Below, in pieces: positions 1-8,083 of a DNA stretch of 64,000 bases (position 1 is its first letter; every line of letters begins with the position of its first letter). The notes beneath the pieces are model-generated. The model worked only from the letters and a program-made list of their open reading frames with translations, searched no databases and had not been told where the DNA came from. The DNA comes from Novosphingobium chloroacetimidivorans. GTDB lineage: Bacteria > Pseudomonadota > Alphaproteobacteria > Sphingomonadales > Sphingomonadaceae. Position numbers and translations under genes: made by a program. The stretch covers positions 1-64,000 of the forward strand of contig NZ_JACHLR010000018.1 in the NCBI RefSeq assembly GCF_014204535.1. Direction: 5' to 3'.

Positions 1-93
1 ACCGCATCGCCGACCACCCCAACCGTCAAATCGACGATCTCTTGCCTTGGAACTACCGCGCCGCCTGAGCAGAACCGCTCACCGGACGCTTAC
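1..93 (+). mobile_element. IS66-family insertion sequence, right end only
   Basis: The window begins inside an IS66-family element. The last codons of its transposase are at 3-68, and the terminal repeat is at 81-93. Read inward from the right end the repeat is GTAAGCGTCCGGT, which matches the GTAAGCG start typical of IS66 ends. The element therefore ends at about position 93. The next eight bases (94-101) should be one copy of the 8-bp target duplication. The left end lies outside the window, so the duplication cannot be checked here. The insertion lies inside the DUF2269 gene on the opposite strand. Confidence 0.85.
3..68 (+). CDS. IS66-family transposase, C-terminal 21 residues (partial)
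   Basis: The frame from position 3 reads RIADHPNRQIDDLLPWNYRAA and then a TGA stop. This is the characteristic C-terminal end of IS66 transposases, with the IADHP...ID.LLPWN signature. Everything upstream lies outside the window, so it is unknown whether the transposase is intact. The stop lies 12 bases before the terminal repeat, as expected for the last ORF of such an element. Confidence 0.85.
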   Translation, partial: RIADHPNRQIDDLLPWNYRAA

Positions 94-489
94 GAACCAC
101 CAGCGCGCGAGGCGGTTATAGTGTATGGGCAGTTCTGTGCCGTCAGGGGTAGCCTCGGCGATGCGGCGCATCCGGATCTGGATCGCCACCACCGGCAGCC
201 AGCAGGCTCCCACAAGGACGTAGAGCACAATGGCAGCCAGCAGCCATGGCGTTGTCAGTGGGTAACCGGCCAGGTTCGCCAACCAAACTCCCGTTACTGG
301 CTGCACGATTACTGCGGGTGTGGTGAACAGCCAATCAGCGAGTTCCACGTTGCGATTGACCACCCGACGAGCTGCCAGCACGCCCGAGCGATTGGCCATC
401 CAGCCATGGAACGCGGTGCCAAGCCCTGTGCCGAACAACAGGGTGGAGCTAAGGATATGGACCGTCTTGAGGAGCAGATAATCATGCAT
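79..489 (-). pseudogene. DUF2269 family integral membrane protein, 3' end cut off by IS66
   Basis: Predicted inner-membrane protein of unknown function, starting MHDYLLLKTVHILSS and matching the DUF2269 family. About 136 residues are left, with three or four hydrophobic segments. The family normally has one more C-terminal membrane helix after the RLARWWF region. Here the reading frame runs into the IS66 terminal repeat, and the last codons and the stop (79-93) are IS sequence. The ATG at 487-489 has a GGAG Shine-Dalgarno 7 bases upstream and overlaps the end of the SDR-DoxX gene by 8 bases, so the two were translationally coupled. It was probably the last gene of the leftward operon. Whether the shortened protein still works is unknown. 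Confidence 0.8.
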
Positions 490-1702
490 TGGGTTTCTCC
501 ATCGCATGGACGGCCAAAGACAGGCCGAGAACCGCGAGATTTTTGACCAAGGCCCCAAAGGGATCGGCCAAGAGTTCTGGCGCAATGGCGAAGAGGATCA
601 GGCTGTAGACGCTCATCAGCACCACACCTGCCAATGCGGCCCCGCGCCAGTGCAGGAGCAGCGCCAAGCCTATCGCGATATCAGCCAGCGATCCGGCCCA
701 GACGGTGCCCACTGCCCCAGTGCCTGCCAGCCCAAGGCGAGCGAGCAATTGGATGTTCTGGGTCATGGGGGTGAGCAACAGAGGTACCAACCCGCCAGCC
801 AGCCACACTGCCGCGAGCAAGCCCCGCAAAGCAGGTGCAAGTGGTAACAGGCGGGCCGCCAGCGTATCGCTCTGGGTTGCTGGGTGACGGGCCAAAGCTT
901 GCGCGACAGGCTGCGGCGTAAAACCAAGTGTGGCTACCAAAGGATCGACCGGCGCGTAATTGCCCGCCTCCAACATGGTCAAGCTCTCGAGGGTCATCGG
1001 CCCAATACCGAGTCTGGCGACCGCGCGAAGTATCCAGCGCGGAACCTGCAAGCTGCGCGTCGGGCCAAGCCCGTGCCAACGTCGTAAAATCCTCGTCAGG
1101 TCCACGATCCGCATCTTTTCGGGCCCGACTGCATCCACCACTACAGCCATGGGCAAGGGGCGCTGCAGCAAGCGCCAAACCGCTTCCACAAGATCGTCGA
1201 TGGCGATGGGAGCGACCGGGCCGCCACCTATATCCGGCAACACCGGCAAGACTGCCAAAGCGCTGAACAGCGTCGTGCTGCCCCCGCCGCGCCCTACCAC
1301 CAGCGAGGGGCGCACAATCGCCCAGCCCAATCCCAATGTGGTCAGATGTTCGTCTGCAGCGCGCTTGCTGGAATGGTAAGCGGAAGTGCCATCCTTAGCG
1401 CCCAAGGCGGAGATCTGAATCACGCGATCCACTCCGGCCTGCGCGGCGCCATCGAACAAGGCCATCGCACCGCGCGAGTGCAAACCGTCGTAATCGGCCC
1501 CTGCAGCCAGCACGCCTGCGCAGTTTACCACAGCGTCATAGCCCTGCAGGCGCTCGGCCCATATGGCGGCGTCCTCACGGGTCAGATCGCAGGCGATATC
1601 ATGTCCGTGCCTCCCGGCGATCTTCACGGCGCAGTCTTCAGCGCGCAGTCGCCCGGCCAGATGTCCGCCGATAAACCCGCCGCCCACGATCATCACACGC
1701 AT
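482..1702 (-). CDS. SDR family NAD(P)-dependent epimerase-like protein with C-terminal DoxX-like membrane domain
   Basis: A 406-residue two-domain protein. Residues 1 to about 270 form an atypical extended SDR: the Rossmann motif GGGFIGG starts at residue 7, followed by the DAVVNCAGVL strand and a YHSSKRAADE active-site-like segment. Residues from about 285 to the end hold four hydrophobic helices resembling DoxX-like proteins. It is probably a membrane-tethered NAD(P)-dependent oxidoreductase; the substrate is unknown. The ATG has a GAGGAGG ribosome site 5 bases upstream. The upstream membrane-protein gene ends 10 bases before it and the DUF2269 gene overlaps its stop, so the three form one operon. 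A sigma-54 type promoter lies before the first gene, and a two-component system is encoded divergently. Confidence 0.85.
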   Translation of the reverse strand: MRVMIVGGGFIGGHLAGRLRAEDCAVKIAGRHGHDIACDLTREDAAIWAERLQGYDAVVNCAGVLAAGADYDGLHSRGAMALFDGAAQAGVDRVIQISALGAKDGTSAYHSSKRAADEHLTTLGLGWAIVRPSLVVGRGGGSTTLFSALAVLPVLPDIGGGPVAPIAIDDLVEAVWRLLQRPLPMAVVVDAVGPEKMRIVDLTRILRRWHGLGPTRSLQVPRWILRAVARLGIGPMTLESLTMLEAGNYAPVDPLVATLGFTPQPVAQALARHPATQSDTLAARLLPLAPALRGLLAAVWLAGGLVPLLLTPMTQNIQLLARLGLAGTGAVGTVWAGSLADIAIGLALLLHWRGAALAGVVLMSVYSLILFAIAPELLADPFGALVKNLAVLGLSLAVHAMEKPNA

Positions 1703-1712
1703 AGCGGCCTCC

Positions 1713-2039
1713 TCAGTTAATGTTGGGCTGTGGCACGCGGCGCCAAACGGCCAGTCCCATGCCAGCCATCGCCATCAGGATACCCGCCAGGGTAGCCGCC
1801 ACTGTGCCCTGGATCAGTACGGTGGGATCCGTGGCAATCCGCGCCATCGAGACGAACAGCAGCGGCAGCGCGATCATCATCACCATCGACCACACCGTCC
1901 AGAACGACGACCGCTCTTCAGTTCCGCACAGTTCAGACAACAGGATTGAAAGCGGGCGGCGCAACACAAAGGCGGCCAGCCCCGCTAGCGCCAGCGTCAC
2001 AGCATAGGTGAGCAGCAGGGCGGCAATCGGGATCAACAT
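1713..2039 (-). CDS. small three-helix membrane protein, first gene of the SDR-DoxX operon
   Basis: A 108-residue protein not assigned to a named family. It has three hydrophobic segments, near residues 2-27, 44-66 and 72-95, separated by a short loop containing CGTEERS. It ends in a short polar tail, RRVPQPNIN. The start at 2039 was chosen because the sequence before it carries AAAGGAG at a suitable distance; the longer frame upstream runs across the promoter. It lies 10 bases ahead of the SDR-DoxX gene and is the promoter-proximal member of the leftward operon. It could be a membrane partner of the DoxX/DUF2269 proteins, but that is inference from position only. Confidence 0.65.
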   Translation of the reverse strand: MLIPIAALLLTYAVTLALAGLAAFVLRRPLSILLSELCGTEERSSFWTVWSMVMMIALPLLFVSMARIATDPTVLIQGTVAATLAGILMAMAGMGLAVWRRVPQPNIN

Positions 2040-2093
2040 GGCTTGGCTCCTTTCACAAGGTCGGTCGAGATGACCGCGTCGTGCCACGTGCTT

Positions 2094-2115
2094 CGCAATC
2101 GGCATGCCAATTGCG
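2094..2115. promoter_or_regulatory. overlapping divergent sigma-54 type (-24/-12) promoters
   Basis: The sequence GCAATCGGCATGCCAATTGC (2095-2114) is nearly palindromic. On the minus strand it gives TGGCATG-N4-TTGC (2109 down to 2095). On the plus strand it gives CGGCATG-N4-TTGC (2100-2114). In both directions GG and GC are spaced as in sigma-54 promoters (TGGCAYR-N4-TTGC). Expected transcript starts are near 2084 leftward, 45 bases before the membrane-protein gene, and near 2126 rightward, 65-80 bases before the kinase gene. An NtrC-family activator is encoded in the rightward operon, which fits sigma-54 dependence. This is read from sequence only and not tested. Confidence 0.6.
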
Positions 2116-2163
2116 GAGATTGCTGGAAAACCAAGGTTCCGGGCTGCGAACGGGCCACCTGAA

Positions 2164-2179
2164 TGTTAACGACGTAACA
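2164..2179. promoter_or_regulatory. inverted repeat, candidate enhancer (UAS) for the NtrC-type regulator
   Basis: TGTTA-ACGACG-TAACA is a perfect 5-bp inverted repeat with a 6-bp spacer. Its centre lies about 87 bases upstream of the predicted leftward sigma-54 transcript start, a usual position for an activator binding site, and about 45 bases downstream of the rightward start. A second short inverted repeat, CGGTC-N5-GACCG, is at 2062-2076. Assigning either site to the response regulator at 3925 is inference from position. Confidence 0.4.
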
Positions 2180-2191
2180 GAAACGCATGAT

Positions 2192-3928
2192 ATGCTGTCA
2201 ACGATGGATACAGCTCTTGGCATAATGGCGTATATCGGCGCGCTGGGCCTGACTGCGCTGGCGAGTTCTTTGCTGGCAGGCTTTGTCGTGGCCAAGGCGC
2301 GCGGCCTGCCGGGCGCGTGGACGCTGGTGGTGTTCCTATGCGGGGTTGCATTGTGGAGTTTGGCCATGGCCGCGCCTGCAATGCTGGGCGCAAAAGCGGC
2401 CTCCTTCACGCTGACGGTGATCGCGCTGTCACCGTTACCCGCGGCGGCTTTCGTGCATCTGGTCTTTGCATTTGCACTGTGCGGTGCGCTTCGTCCGGTA
2501 GCTTGGGCAAGCTATTGCGTGGCCGGTGTGGCCGCGCTTGCGGGCATCTTGCTAGGCGTGGGGCGGATCATGCCTTGGCATGGCTTTGCCGGAGCCTTTG
2601 CGCCCTCGTTGGTGGGCTGGGGTGTGTTAGCTGTTGCGGCGGCACTGTCGGTGGCGGGGCACCTGCGCCTGTTCCAAACGTGGCGCCAGCAGAGTGGATT
2701 ACATCGCGATCAGGCAGGCGCCGTATTCGTTTCCAGCGGGATTGGGCTACTCGCGCTCACTGGGTTTGCCTTCCCCGCGTTAGGGATTGAGGTCTATCCT
2801 TGGCCGGTGCTCGCGCTGCCGTTCTACTCGGTGGCGCTGGTTTATGCGGTGCTGCGGCATCGTTTCATGGCGGCGGACATCTGGGCGCGCCGTGGCTTGG
2901 TGTGGATACTGCTGCTGGCGGGCGCGGGTGGCGCATCCGCGCTGATCGCCACTTTGCCACTTGCGCTGGCCGGGCGGCCAGAGGGCTTTGTGGCAACATG
3001 GGCGGCCTTGGCGGGCACAATGGCACTTGGACTGTTGGTAATGGCGCCGCTCAAACGTCTCGCCGATAAGCTGGTGTTCCCCGAGGCTAAGCTAGATGTG
3101 GAACCTTGGCGTGATGCCTTGGCGCAGGCCCCAGACGAGCGGGCGCTGAGCGAACTGGCTAACGCCATGCTGCGCCAGCACCTAGGCCTTGGCGCTGATG
3201 GGCCGGGATTGGCGGTTGTGGACGAGGCCGTCACGCTAATTGGATGGGAGGATGCCCCCACAGCCCTGCGTCATACCGCCGCCCGCATCGCCGCGCTGGT
3301 CGAGGAAGCCGCCCGCCGCCTCGTTAGCGCTCGCCGCATTGTGGAGGCCGAACGCGAAGCAAGGCTGGCGGAATTGGGTGCGCTGGCCGCGACAATTGCC
3401 CATGATCTGCGTAACCCGCTGGGCATTGTGCAAATGGCAGCCACCGGCGCCCCGCCAGAGGTGCGCGCCGAGATTGGGGAGCAGGTGGGGCGCATGAACG
3501 CGCTGGTCACCGACATTCTCGATTATGCTCGAGCTTGGACGATCGCGCCGCGCCCCATCGAACTGGCGTCTTATCTGGCCGGATTCGGCGTACCTTTGGA
3601 CGTGCCCGAGGGCTTGATGCTCAATGTCGATCCCGCAGCCTTGCGCCGCGCCTTGGCCAATCTGGTAGACAATGCCAAGGCGATGGGCGGCGATTGTACG
3701 ATCATTGCCCATGGCCGCTGCGTCGACATTTGCGACAATGGCCCCGGCATTGCGCCCGAAATCGCAGATAGCCTGTTCAAACCCTTCGTCTCGCGCCGCC
3801 CAGGCGGCACTGGCCTTGGTCTTGCAATCGTCCGTCGCATTATGGAGGCGCATGGTGGTACGGCCACCCTTGCGCGGCGCGAGGGTTGGACAACCTGTTT
3901 CCGCCTGACTTTTGGGGAAAACCCATGA
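2192..3928 (+). CDS. membrane sensor histidine kinase with N-terminal 7TM region
   Basis: Sensor kinase of a two-component pair. The N-terminal 250 or so residues contain about seven hydrophobic helices resembling the 7TM sensory region of histidine kinases. A cytoplasmic linker follows, then the catalytic core: H-box IAHDLRNPL with phospho-acceptor His404, N-box NLVDNAKAM, G1 DICDNGPGIAP, and G2 GGTGLGLAIVRRI near the C-terminus. All kinase motifs are intact. The start is uncertain: ATG 2192 and ATG 2204 are both possible and neither has a strong ribosome site; the longer frame overlaps the promoter palindrome. The stop overlaps the regulator start as ATGA. The signal sensed is unknown; a membrane-located cue is plausible because no periplasmic domain is obvious. 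Confidence 0.9.
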   Translation: MLSTMDTALGIMAYIGALGLTALASSLLAGFVVAKARGLPGAWTLVVFLCGVALWSLAMAAPAMLGAKAASFTLTVIALSPLPAAAFVHLVFAFALCGALRPVAWASYCVAGVAALAGILLGVGRIMPWHGFAGAFAPSLVGWGVLAVAAALSVAGHLRLFQTWRQQSGLHRDQAGAVFVSSGIGLLALTGFAFPALGIEVYPWPVLALPFYSVALVYAVLRHRFMAADIWARRGLVWILLLAGAGGASALIATLPLALAGRPEGFVATWAALAGTMALGLLVMAPLKRLADKLVFPEAKLDVEPWRDALAQAPDERALSELANAMLRQHLGLGADGPGLAVVDEAVTLIGWEDAPTALRHTAARIAALVEEAARRLVSARRIVEAEREARLAELGALAATIAHDLRNPLGIVQMAATGAPPEVRAEIGEQVGRMNALVTDILDYARAWTIAPRPIELASYLAGFGVPLDVPEGLMLNVDPAALRRALANLVDNAKAMGGDCTIIAHGRCVDICDNGPGIAPEIADSLFKPFVSRRPGGTGLGLAIVRRIMEAHGGTATLARREGWTTCFRLTFGENP

Positions 3929-5250
3929 TCCTTCTGGCCGATGATGAGCCCGCCTTTCAGCGCCTGACTGCCGACTGGCTGCGGGCGCAAGGCCATGAGG
4001 TGGTCGCAGTAGGCGATGGTGATTCCGCCTATGCCGCCTTTTTGAAGCACAAGCCGAGTGTCGTGCTACTCGACCTTGCCATGCCGCCGCATCATGATCC
4101 GCAAGGAGGGATCGCTCTGATTTCCGCGTTTACTCCTGCGCCGGTGGTGGTGATGACTGGTCACGCTGATCAGGCACTGGCGATGCAGGCGATCGAGGCG
4201 GGGGCGTGGGATTTCCTCGCCAAGCCGGTCGATCCCGACCTGCTCAAGATTGTCGTCGCCCGTGCGGTGGAAAGGGCAAAGCTGGCGCAAGAACTGGCCG
4301 CGCTGCGCGCCCGCGATGAGTCCAGCGAGGACATGGGGCTGATTGGTCAATCCCCGCCGATGGTGGCATTACGTGCGCTGATACGCCGGGTGGCCCCCAC
4401 CGTTCTGCCAGTTATGGTCCTGGGGCCCAGTGGCTCGGGCAAGGAACTCGTCGCACGTGCTGTCCACGCCGCTTCGCCACGGGCCAAGGGGCCCTTGGTG
4501 CCGGTGCACTGCGGAGCAGTTCCAGCAGACTTGTTGGAAAGCGAACTCTTTGGACATCTCAAGGGGAGCTTCACGGGCGCCCATGCAGACCGCGCAGGGC
4601 TCGTCGAGACGGCGCATGGCGGAACGCTTTTCCTCGACGAGATCGGCGAAATGCCTCCTGCCATGCAGGTCAAACTGCTACGTTTCCTCGCCGATGGCAC
4701 CTATCAGCCAGTAGGGGCTCGGGAGATGCGCCATGCCGATGTGCGCATAGTTGCCGCAACCCACCGCGACTTGAGTGCTGCCGTAGCGGAAGGGTCGTTC
4801 CGGGAGGACCTCTATTACCGGCTTAAAGGTGTGGTGCTTGCCACAGCAAAGTTGGACGAGAGGGGACAAGATAAGGCTCTATTAGCGCAAATATTTCTGC
4901 GGCGTGTGTCCTCGCTTGCCCAATTCTCTCCTGAAGCTCTGGCGTGGATCAAGCAGCGATCTTGGCCCGGCAATGTGCGCGAACTGCGTGCAGCTGTCGA
5001 ATGCGCGGCAGCCCTGGCCGAGGGGGCAGCCATCGATGTGCGGGATATGGCATTTGCTACGGGAACAAGCGAGCAGATCGATGCCCAGCCTCACCCACAG
5101 ACGCTGGAAGAAGAAGTTGCAGCTCTGGAGCGCCGACGCATTTTGGAGGCGCTGGATCGCACGGGTAACAATCACACCCACAGTGCGCGCGAACTGGGCT
5201 TGTCGCGTGTTGGGCTGCTGAAGAAGATGGACCGGATGGGATTGCGGTAA
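3925..5250 (+). CDS. sigma-54-dependent response regulator, NtrC family
   Basis: A 441-residue activator with the standard three domains. The receiver domain spans residues 1-115, with acidic pocket DDE at 6-8, phospho-Asp50, Thr78 and Lys100. The AAA+ domain has Walker A GPSGSGKE at 167-174, the sigma-54 contact loop GSFTGA at 214-219 (Ser in place of the usual Ala) and Walker B LFLDEIGE at 235-242. The C-terminal Fis-type helix-turn-helix includes ARELGLSRVGLLKKM. The ATG at 3925 overlaps the kinase stop by 4 bases, so kinase and regulator are translationally coupled; an upstream TTG at 3886 is less likely. Likely targets are the divergent sigma-54 type promoters at 2094-2115, giving autoregulation and control of the leftward operon. 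That link is inferred. Confidence 0.92.
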   Translation: MILLADDEPAFQRLTADWLRAQGHEVVAVGDGDSAYAAFLKHKPSVVLLDLAMPPHHDPQGGIALISAFTPAPVVVMTGHADQALAMQAIEAGAWDFLAKPVDPDLLKIVVARAVERAKLAQELAALRARDESSEDMGLIGQSPPMVALRALIRRVAPTVLPVMVLGPSGSGKELVARAVHAASPRAKGPLVPVHCGAVPADLLESELFGHLKGSFTGAHADRAGLVETAHGGTLFLDEIGEMPPAMQVKLLRFLADGTYQPVGAREMRHADVRIVAATHRDLSAAVAEGSFREDLYYRLKGVVLATAKLDERGQDKALLAQIFLRRVSSLAQFSPEALAWIKQRSWPGNVRELRAAVECAAALAEGAAIDVRDMAFATGTSEQIDAQPHPQTLEEEVAALERRRILEALDRTGNNHTHSARELGLSRVGLLKKMDRMGLR

Positions 5251-5326
5251 TTGCCGGAGCGCTTCTACCTTTTCGTCTCGCAGGTTAGCGAAGAGCACAC
5301 CGCTAGCCCCCACGCAACGAATACAG

Positions 5327-6523
5327 TCACTTCAGTAGCTTATGAACCGCATCGCCTACCTGCTGTGCTGCGTCGAGCAGATGTTCGTCGTCAAGATGCG
5401 CGTAGCGGGCCGTCGATTGGTGGTTCGCGTGTCCAAGAAGCCGTCCGATCATGGGCAAGGTCTCCTTGCTCATAGCGGCATGGCTGGCGAAAGTATGGCG
5501 CAGATCATGGATGCGCAGCTTGCCCAATGCAGCCCGACCCAGAATCGTCTCCCACAAATGCTGTATGGACTTCATCGGTCTGCGGTACTGGTAGTTCCAG
5601 AACAGCCACGGAATTTTTGCATGGCGCGGCAGACTGTCGATGACCTCGCGTGAGGCCGAGCCTAGCCAGACGGTACGGGGGCCGGTTTTGCTGTCGCGCA
5701 GCAGCAGACGATTGCCCTTCACATCCTGCCACTGGAGGGTGAGGATTTCGCGGTAGCGACAGCCGGTCAGTAACAGGAGCGTGATGACCGCGCACCCTGA
5801 TCGGATCGTGAGATTGTCGCTGGCGCGCAGTTCGGCCAGCACGTTGCCAAACCGCGCCAGTTCCTCGGCGGATAAGAACCTCTCGCACTGCCTGCGCTTG
5901 TTCGGTCTGACCGACCGACAGGGATTGGTGTTTTCAAGCCGGTATCCCCAGACTTCGGCCTTGTTGAGCATGTTCTTGAGGATCTCGAGCGTGCGGTTCG
6001 CCGCGCCGGGACCGGTGCGGTTGTTGAGGGCCGCGAACCACTTGGTCACATGCTCTTCGTTCAGTTCGTCAATGAAAACGCCTTTGAAGGCACCATCGAG
6101 ATATTGGCGGCGATAGCCATCGTGGGTTGCCAGCGTTGAAGCCTTCCACTGCGGCGACCAGCGGGACCAATATTCCTCCAGAAAATCATCGAATCGTGGC
6201 GCGGAGCGGATGCGCTTGCGGTCGGTGGCGGGATCGCGACCGACCTGCGCGTAAGCTATAACGCGCCGCGCCACCATTTGCGCTTGGTGGCGAGTCAGCA
6301 CCGAGGCCGGGCCGATCGTGACCGTCCGCAGCCTACCCGCCATGCGCGTCTGCACGATGTAGACATTGCGGCCACTGGGATAGTGGCGGATGCCAAAGCC
6401 GTGCTCGATCCCCAGCCAGGTGGTGGACCGCGCCTTGCCCTTCGGCACGAGCAGGAAATTGACGTTCGCACCGACTTCGGCGAGCGCCTCCTCGACGATC
6501 CGCTTGAGACTGGCGGCGGTCAT
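5327..6523 (-). CDS. tyrosine recombinase/integrase (second of an overlapping pair)
   Basis: A 398-residue site-specific recombinase of the phage-integrase family. The N-terminal part resembles an arm-binding domain (GIRHYPSGRNVYIVQTRMAG), followed by a core-binding SAM-like domain and a C-terminal catalytic domain. Catalytic residues visible are Arg in TGCRYREIL, Lys in LRDSKTGPRT, the HDLRH box, the following LLGH histidine and the Tyr in ARYAHL. All are present, so the enzyme looks active. Its ATG overlaps the stop of the upstream integrase (6520) as ATGA, so both are made from one transcript. It probably acts with that partner in moving the local island. The gene ends 77 bases from the response-regulator stop, with no clear attachment site between. 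Confidence 0.9.
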   Translation of the reverse strand: MTAASLKRIVEEALAEVGANVNFLLVPKGKARSTTWLGIEHGFGIRHYPSGRNVYIVQTRMAGRLRTVTIGPASVLTRHQAQMVARRVIAYAQVGRDPATDRKRIRSAPRFDDFLEEYWSRWSPQWKASTLATHDGYRRQYLDGAFKGVFIDELNEEHVTKWFAALNNRTGPGAANRTLEILKNMLNKAEVWGYRLENTNPCRSVRPNKRRQCERFLSAEELARFGNVLAELRASDNLTIRSGCAVITLLLLTGCRYREILTLQWQDVKGNRLLLRDSKTGPRTVWLGSASREVIDSLPRHAKIPWLFWNYQYRRPMKSIQHLWETILGRAALGKLRIHDLRHTFASHAAMSKETLPMIGRLLGHANHQSTARYAHLDDEHLLDAAQQVGDAVHKLLK

Positions 6524-7839
6524 GGGCGCAGCCCGATCGCCTGCGCCAGCGATCCGGCGATGCGGTTGGCGGCATCGCCAATCACGTCATCGGACAGGTG
6601 AGCATATTTGGCGGTCGTCTCCGGCAGGACATGGCCGAGCAGCCTGCCGATGGTCGCAAGCGGTACGTTATCCATGATCGCGGTCGAGGCGAAGCTATGC
6701 CGCAGGTCGTGAACGCGGACATCTGGTAAGGCGCAGCGCGCACGGAACGGGAGCCACCAGTTGTCGAAATTGAGCGGCCTTGTCCCGGCGCGGTTCGGGA
6801 AGACGAGCGTGGTGCCTTCGTGCCGCTCAATCCTTTCCAGCACTTCAAGCGCCTGGCTGTTGAGCCAGATCGTCTTGGCTCCGGTCTTGCTGTCCGGCAG
6901 GAGCAAGCGCGGCGGCTGCACCCAATCCCAGCGCAGATTCAATATCTCGCCCACCCGCGCGCCGGTGAACAGGAGCAGCCGCATGAGCGCAACCTGTGCG
7001 GGATAGGCTGCCTCCTGCTCACGCAACGCCACTCCAATCCGTCGATACTCTGCCGGCGTCAGGTATCGCTCTTTCGGTTCGCGCCAGTATCTCGGCATAC
7101 CTCGACAAGGGTTGGAGCCCTTTCGCCGCAAGCGCAGCGCCTCGGCATATTTGAGCAGCGCTGCCAGGACCGGCAGGGCGCGATTAAACAACCCCTCCTT
7201 TGTGCCCGCGCAATCGTCTCGCCAGCGGTGAATATCGGCGGGAAGAATGTCTGCCACGCGCATCGCGCCGAAGGCCGGTGCAATGACAGTCTTCCATGCG
7301 TTCCAGTTTCGCTTGGTCGTCGAGGCTTTCCAGACCCGTGACAAGTCATCCCGATAGGTATCGACAAAGTCCGACAGGATCGGCGTCGCCTTGACCACGG
7401 CGCGTTTGGGCAGACCATCAAGCGCCATCTCGGCAAGCAATCGCCGAGCCTGTGCCCGGGCCAGCTCTGCCACAAGTTCGTCAGATCGGCCCAATGTAAT
7501 CCGGCGATGCTTGCCCCGATGGCGCAGCCGAACGAACCAGTAGGTGTTGCCGGTGGGTCTGACACGCAGGCCAAAGCCCGCAAGTTCCGTATCCCAGATG
7601 CAGTATTCCGTCTCGCGCAGCGGCAGCTTGCGCCGCGCAAAGTTGCCATCGAGAAGTGCCCGGCGCCCGGGCTTTCGCCGCGTGGGGACCATATGGCCAT
7701 CGCCCATATCAAGACTGGGGTCGAAAGTCGCGGGATTCCGGTCATTTGCGGGGACCAGATGGCCTTCAACGGCATGCCCGCTGCCGAGCAGCCCCAGCAT
7801 CTCACGCACTGATTTTACGGCGTTTTTCTCCATGAACAC
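6520..7839 (-). CDS. tyrosine recombinase/integrase with DUF4102-like arm domain (first of an overlapping pair)
   Basis: A 439-residue integrase. The first 60 or so residues are a poorly conserved extension. It is followed by an arm-type DNA-binding domain (FGLRVRPTGNTYWFVRLRHR), a core-binding domain and the catalytic domain. Catalytic residues are Arg in TGARVGEIL, Lys in PDSKTGAKT, the HDLRH box, LLGH and the nucleophile Tyr in AKYAHL. It is similar in layout to the gene at 5327 but clearly diverged from it, so this is not a recent duplication. Paired overlapping recombinase genes are known from some mobile islands and RIT-like elements; only two genes are present here. It is transcribed away from the abi gene. 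Confidence 0.9.
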   Translation of the reverse strand: MFMEKNAVKSVREMLGLLGSGHAVEGHLVPANDRNPATFDPSLDMGDGHMVPTRRKPGRRALLDGNFARRKLPLRETEYCIWDTELAGFGLRVRPTGNTYWFVRLRHRGKHRRITLGRSDELVAELARAQARRLLAEMALDGLPKRAVVKATPILSDFVDTYRDDLSRVWKASTTKRNWNAWKTVIAPAFGAMRVADILPADIHRWRDDCAGTKEGLFNRALPVLAALLKYAEALRLRRKGSNPCRGMPRYWREPKERYLTPAEYRRIGVALREQEAAYPAQVALMRLLLFTGARVGEILNLRWDWVQPPRLLLPDSKTGAKTIWLNSQALEVLERIERHEGTTLVFPNRAGTRPLNFDNWWLPFRARCALPDVRVHDLRHSFASTAIMDNVPLATIGRLLGHVLPETTAKYAHLSDDVIGDAANRIAGSLAQAIGLRP

Positions 7840-7970
7840 AGCGGTACACTGCGTACGGTGTGCTTAGATTTTCACTGCCCGGCGTGGTCCCAGCCTCCAT
7901 CCTGAGACGCCTCTTCGATCATGAATCCGGAACCGGGAGGATGCGGCGAAGCGAGGCAAGCGGTTATTGA

Positions 7971-8057
7971 TTTGTTGGGAATCGGCGCATATATCGACCT
8001 CAACAAAGCCCGCCACGCCTCTCAACGATGCGCACCATGGCGGGCTACTTTGTTTTT
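7971..8057 (+). promoter_or_regulatory. leader with two mutually exclusive hairpins ahead of the abi gene
   Basis: GCCCGCCA (8008-8015) pairs with TGGCGGGC (8038-8045). The flanking CAAA/TTTG extends the stem, and it is followed by TTTGTTTTT, the form of an intrinsic terminator. The CAACAAA part (8001-8007) can instead pair with TTTGTTG at 7971-7977, which would open the base of the terminator. The structure ends 27 bases before the abi start. It could be an attenuator, or the terminator of a small RNA made from the 7870-8057 region. Neither can be decided from sequence alone. Confidence 0.4.
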
Positions 8058-8083
8058 GGACTAGCCTCGCGCATAAGCGGGCA

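Noticed and set aside
5251..5275. possible attachment site (CGGAGCG shared with the tRNA 3' end)
   Set aside because: Only seven bases match, which is expected by chance in GC-rich DNA.
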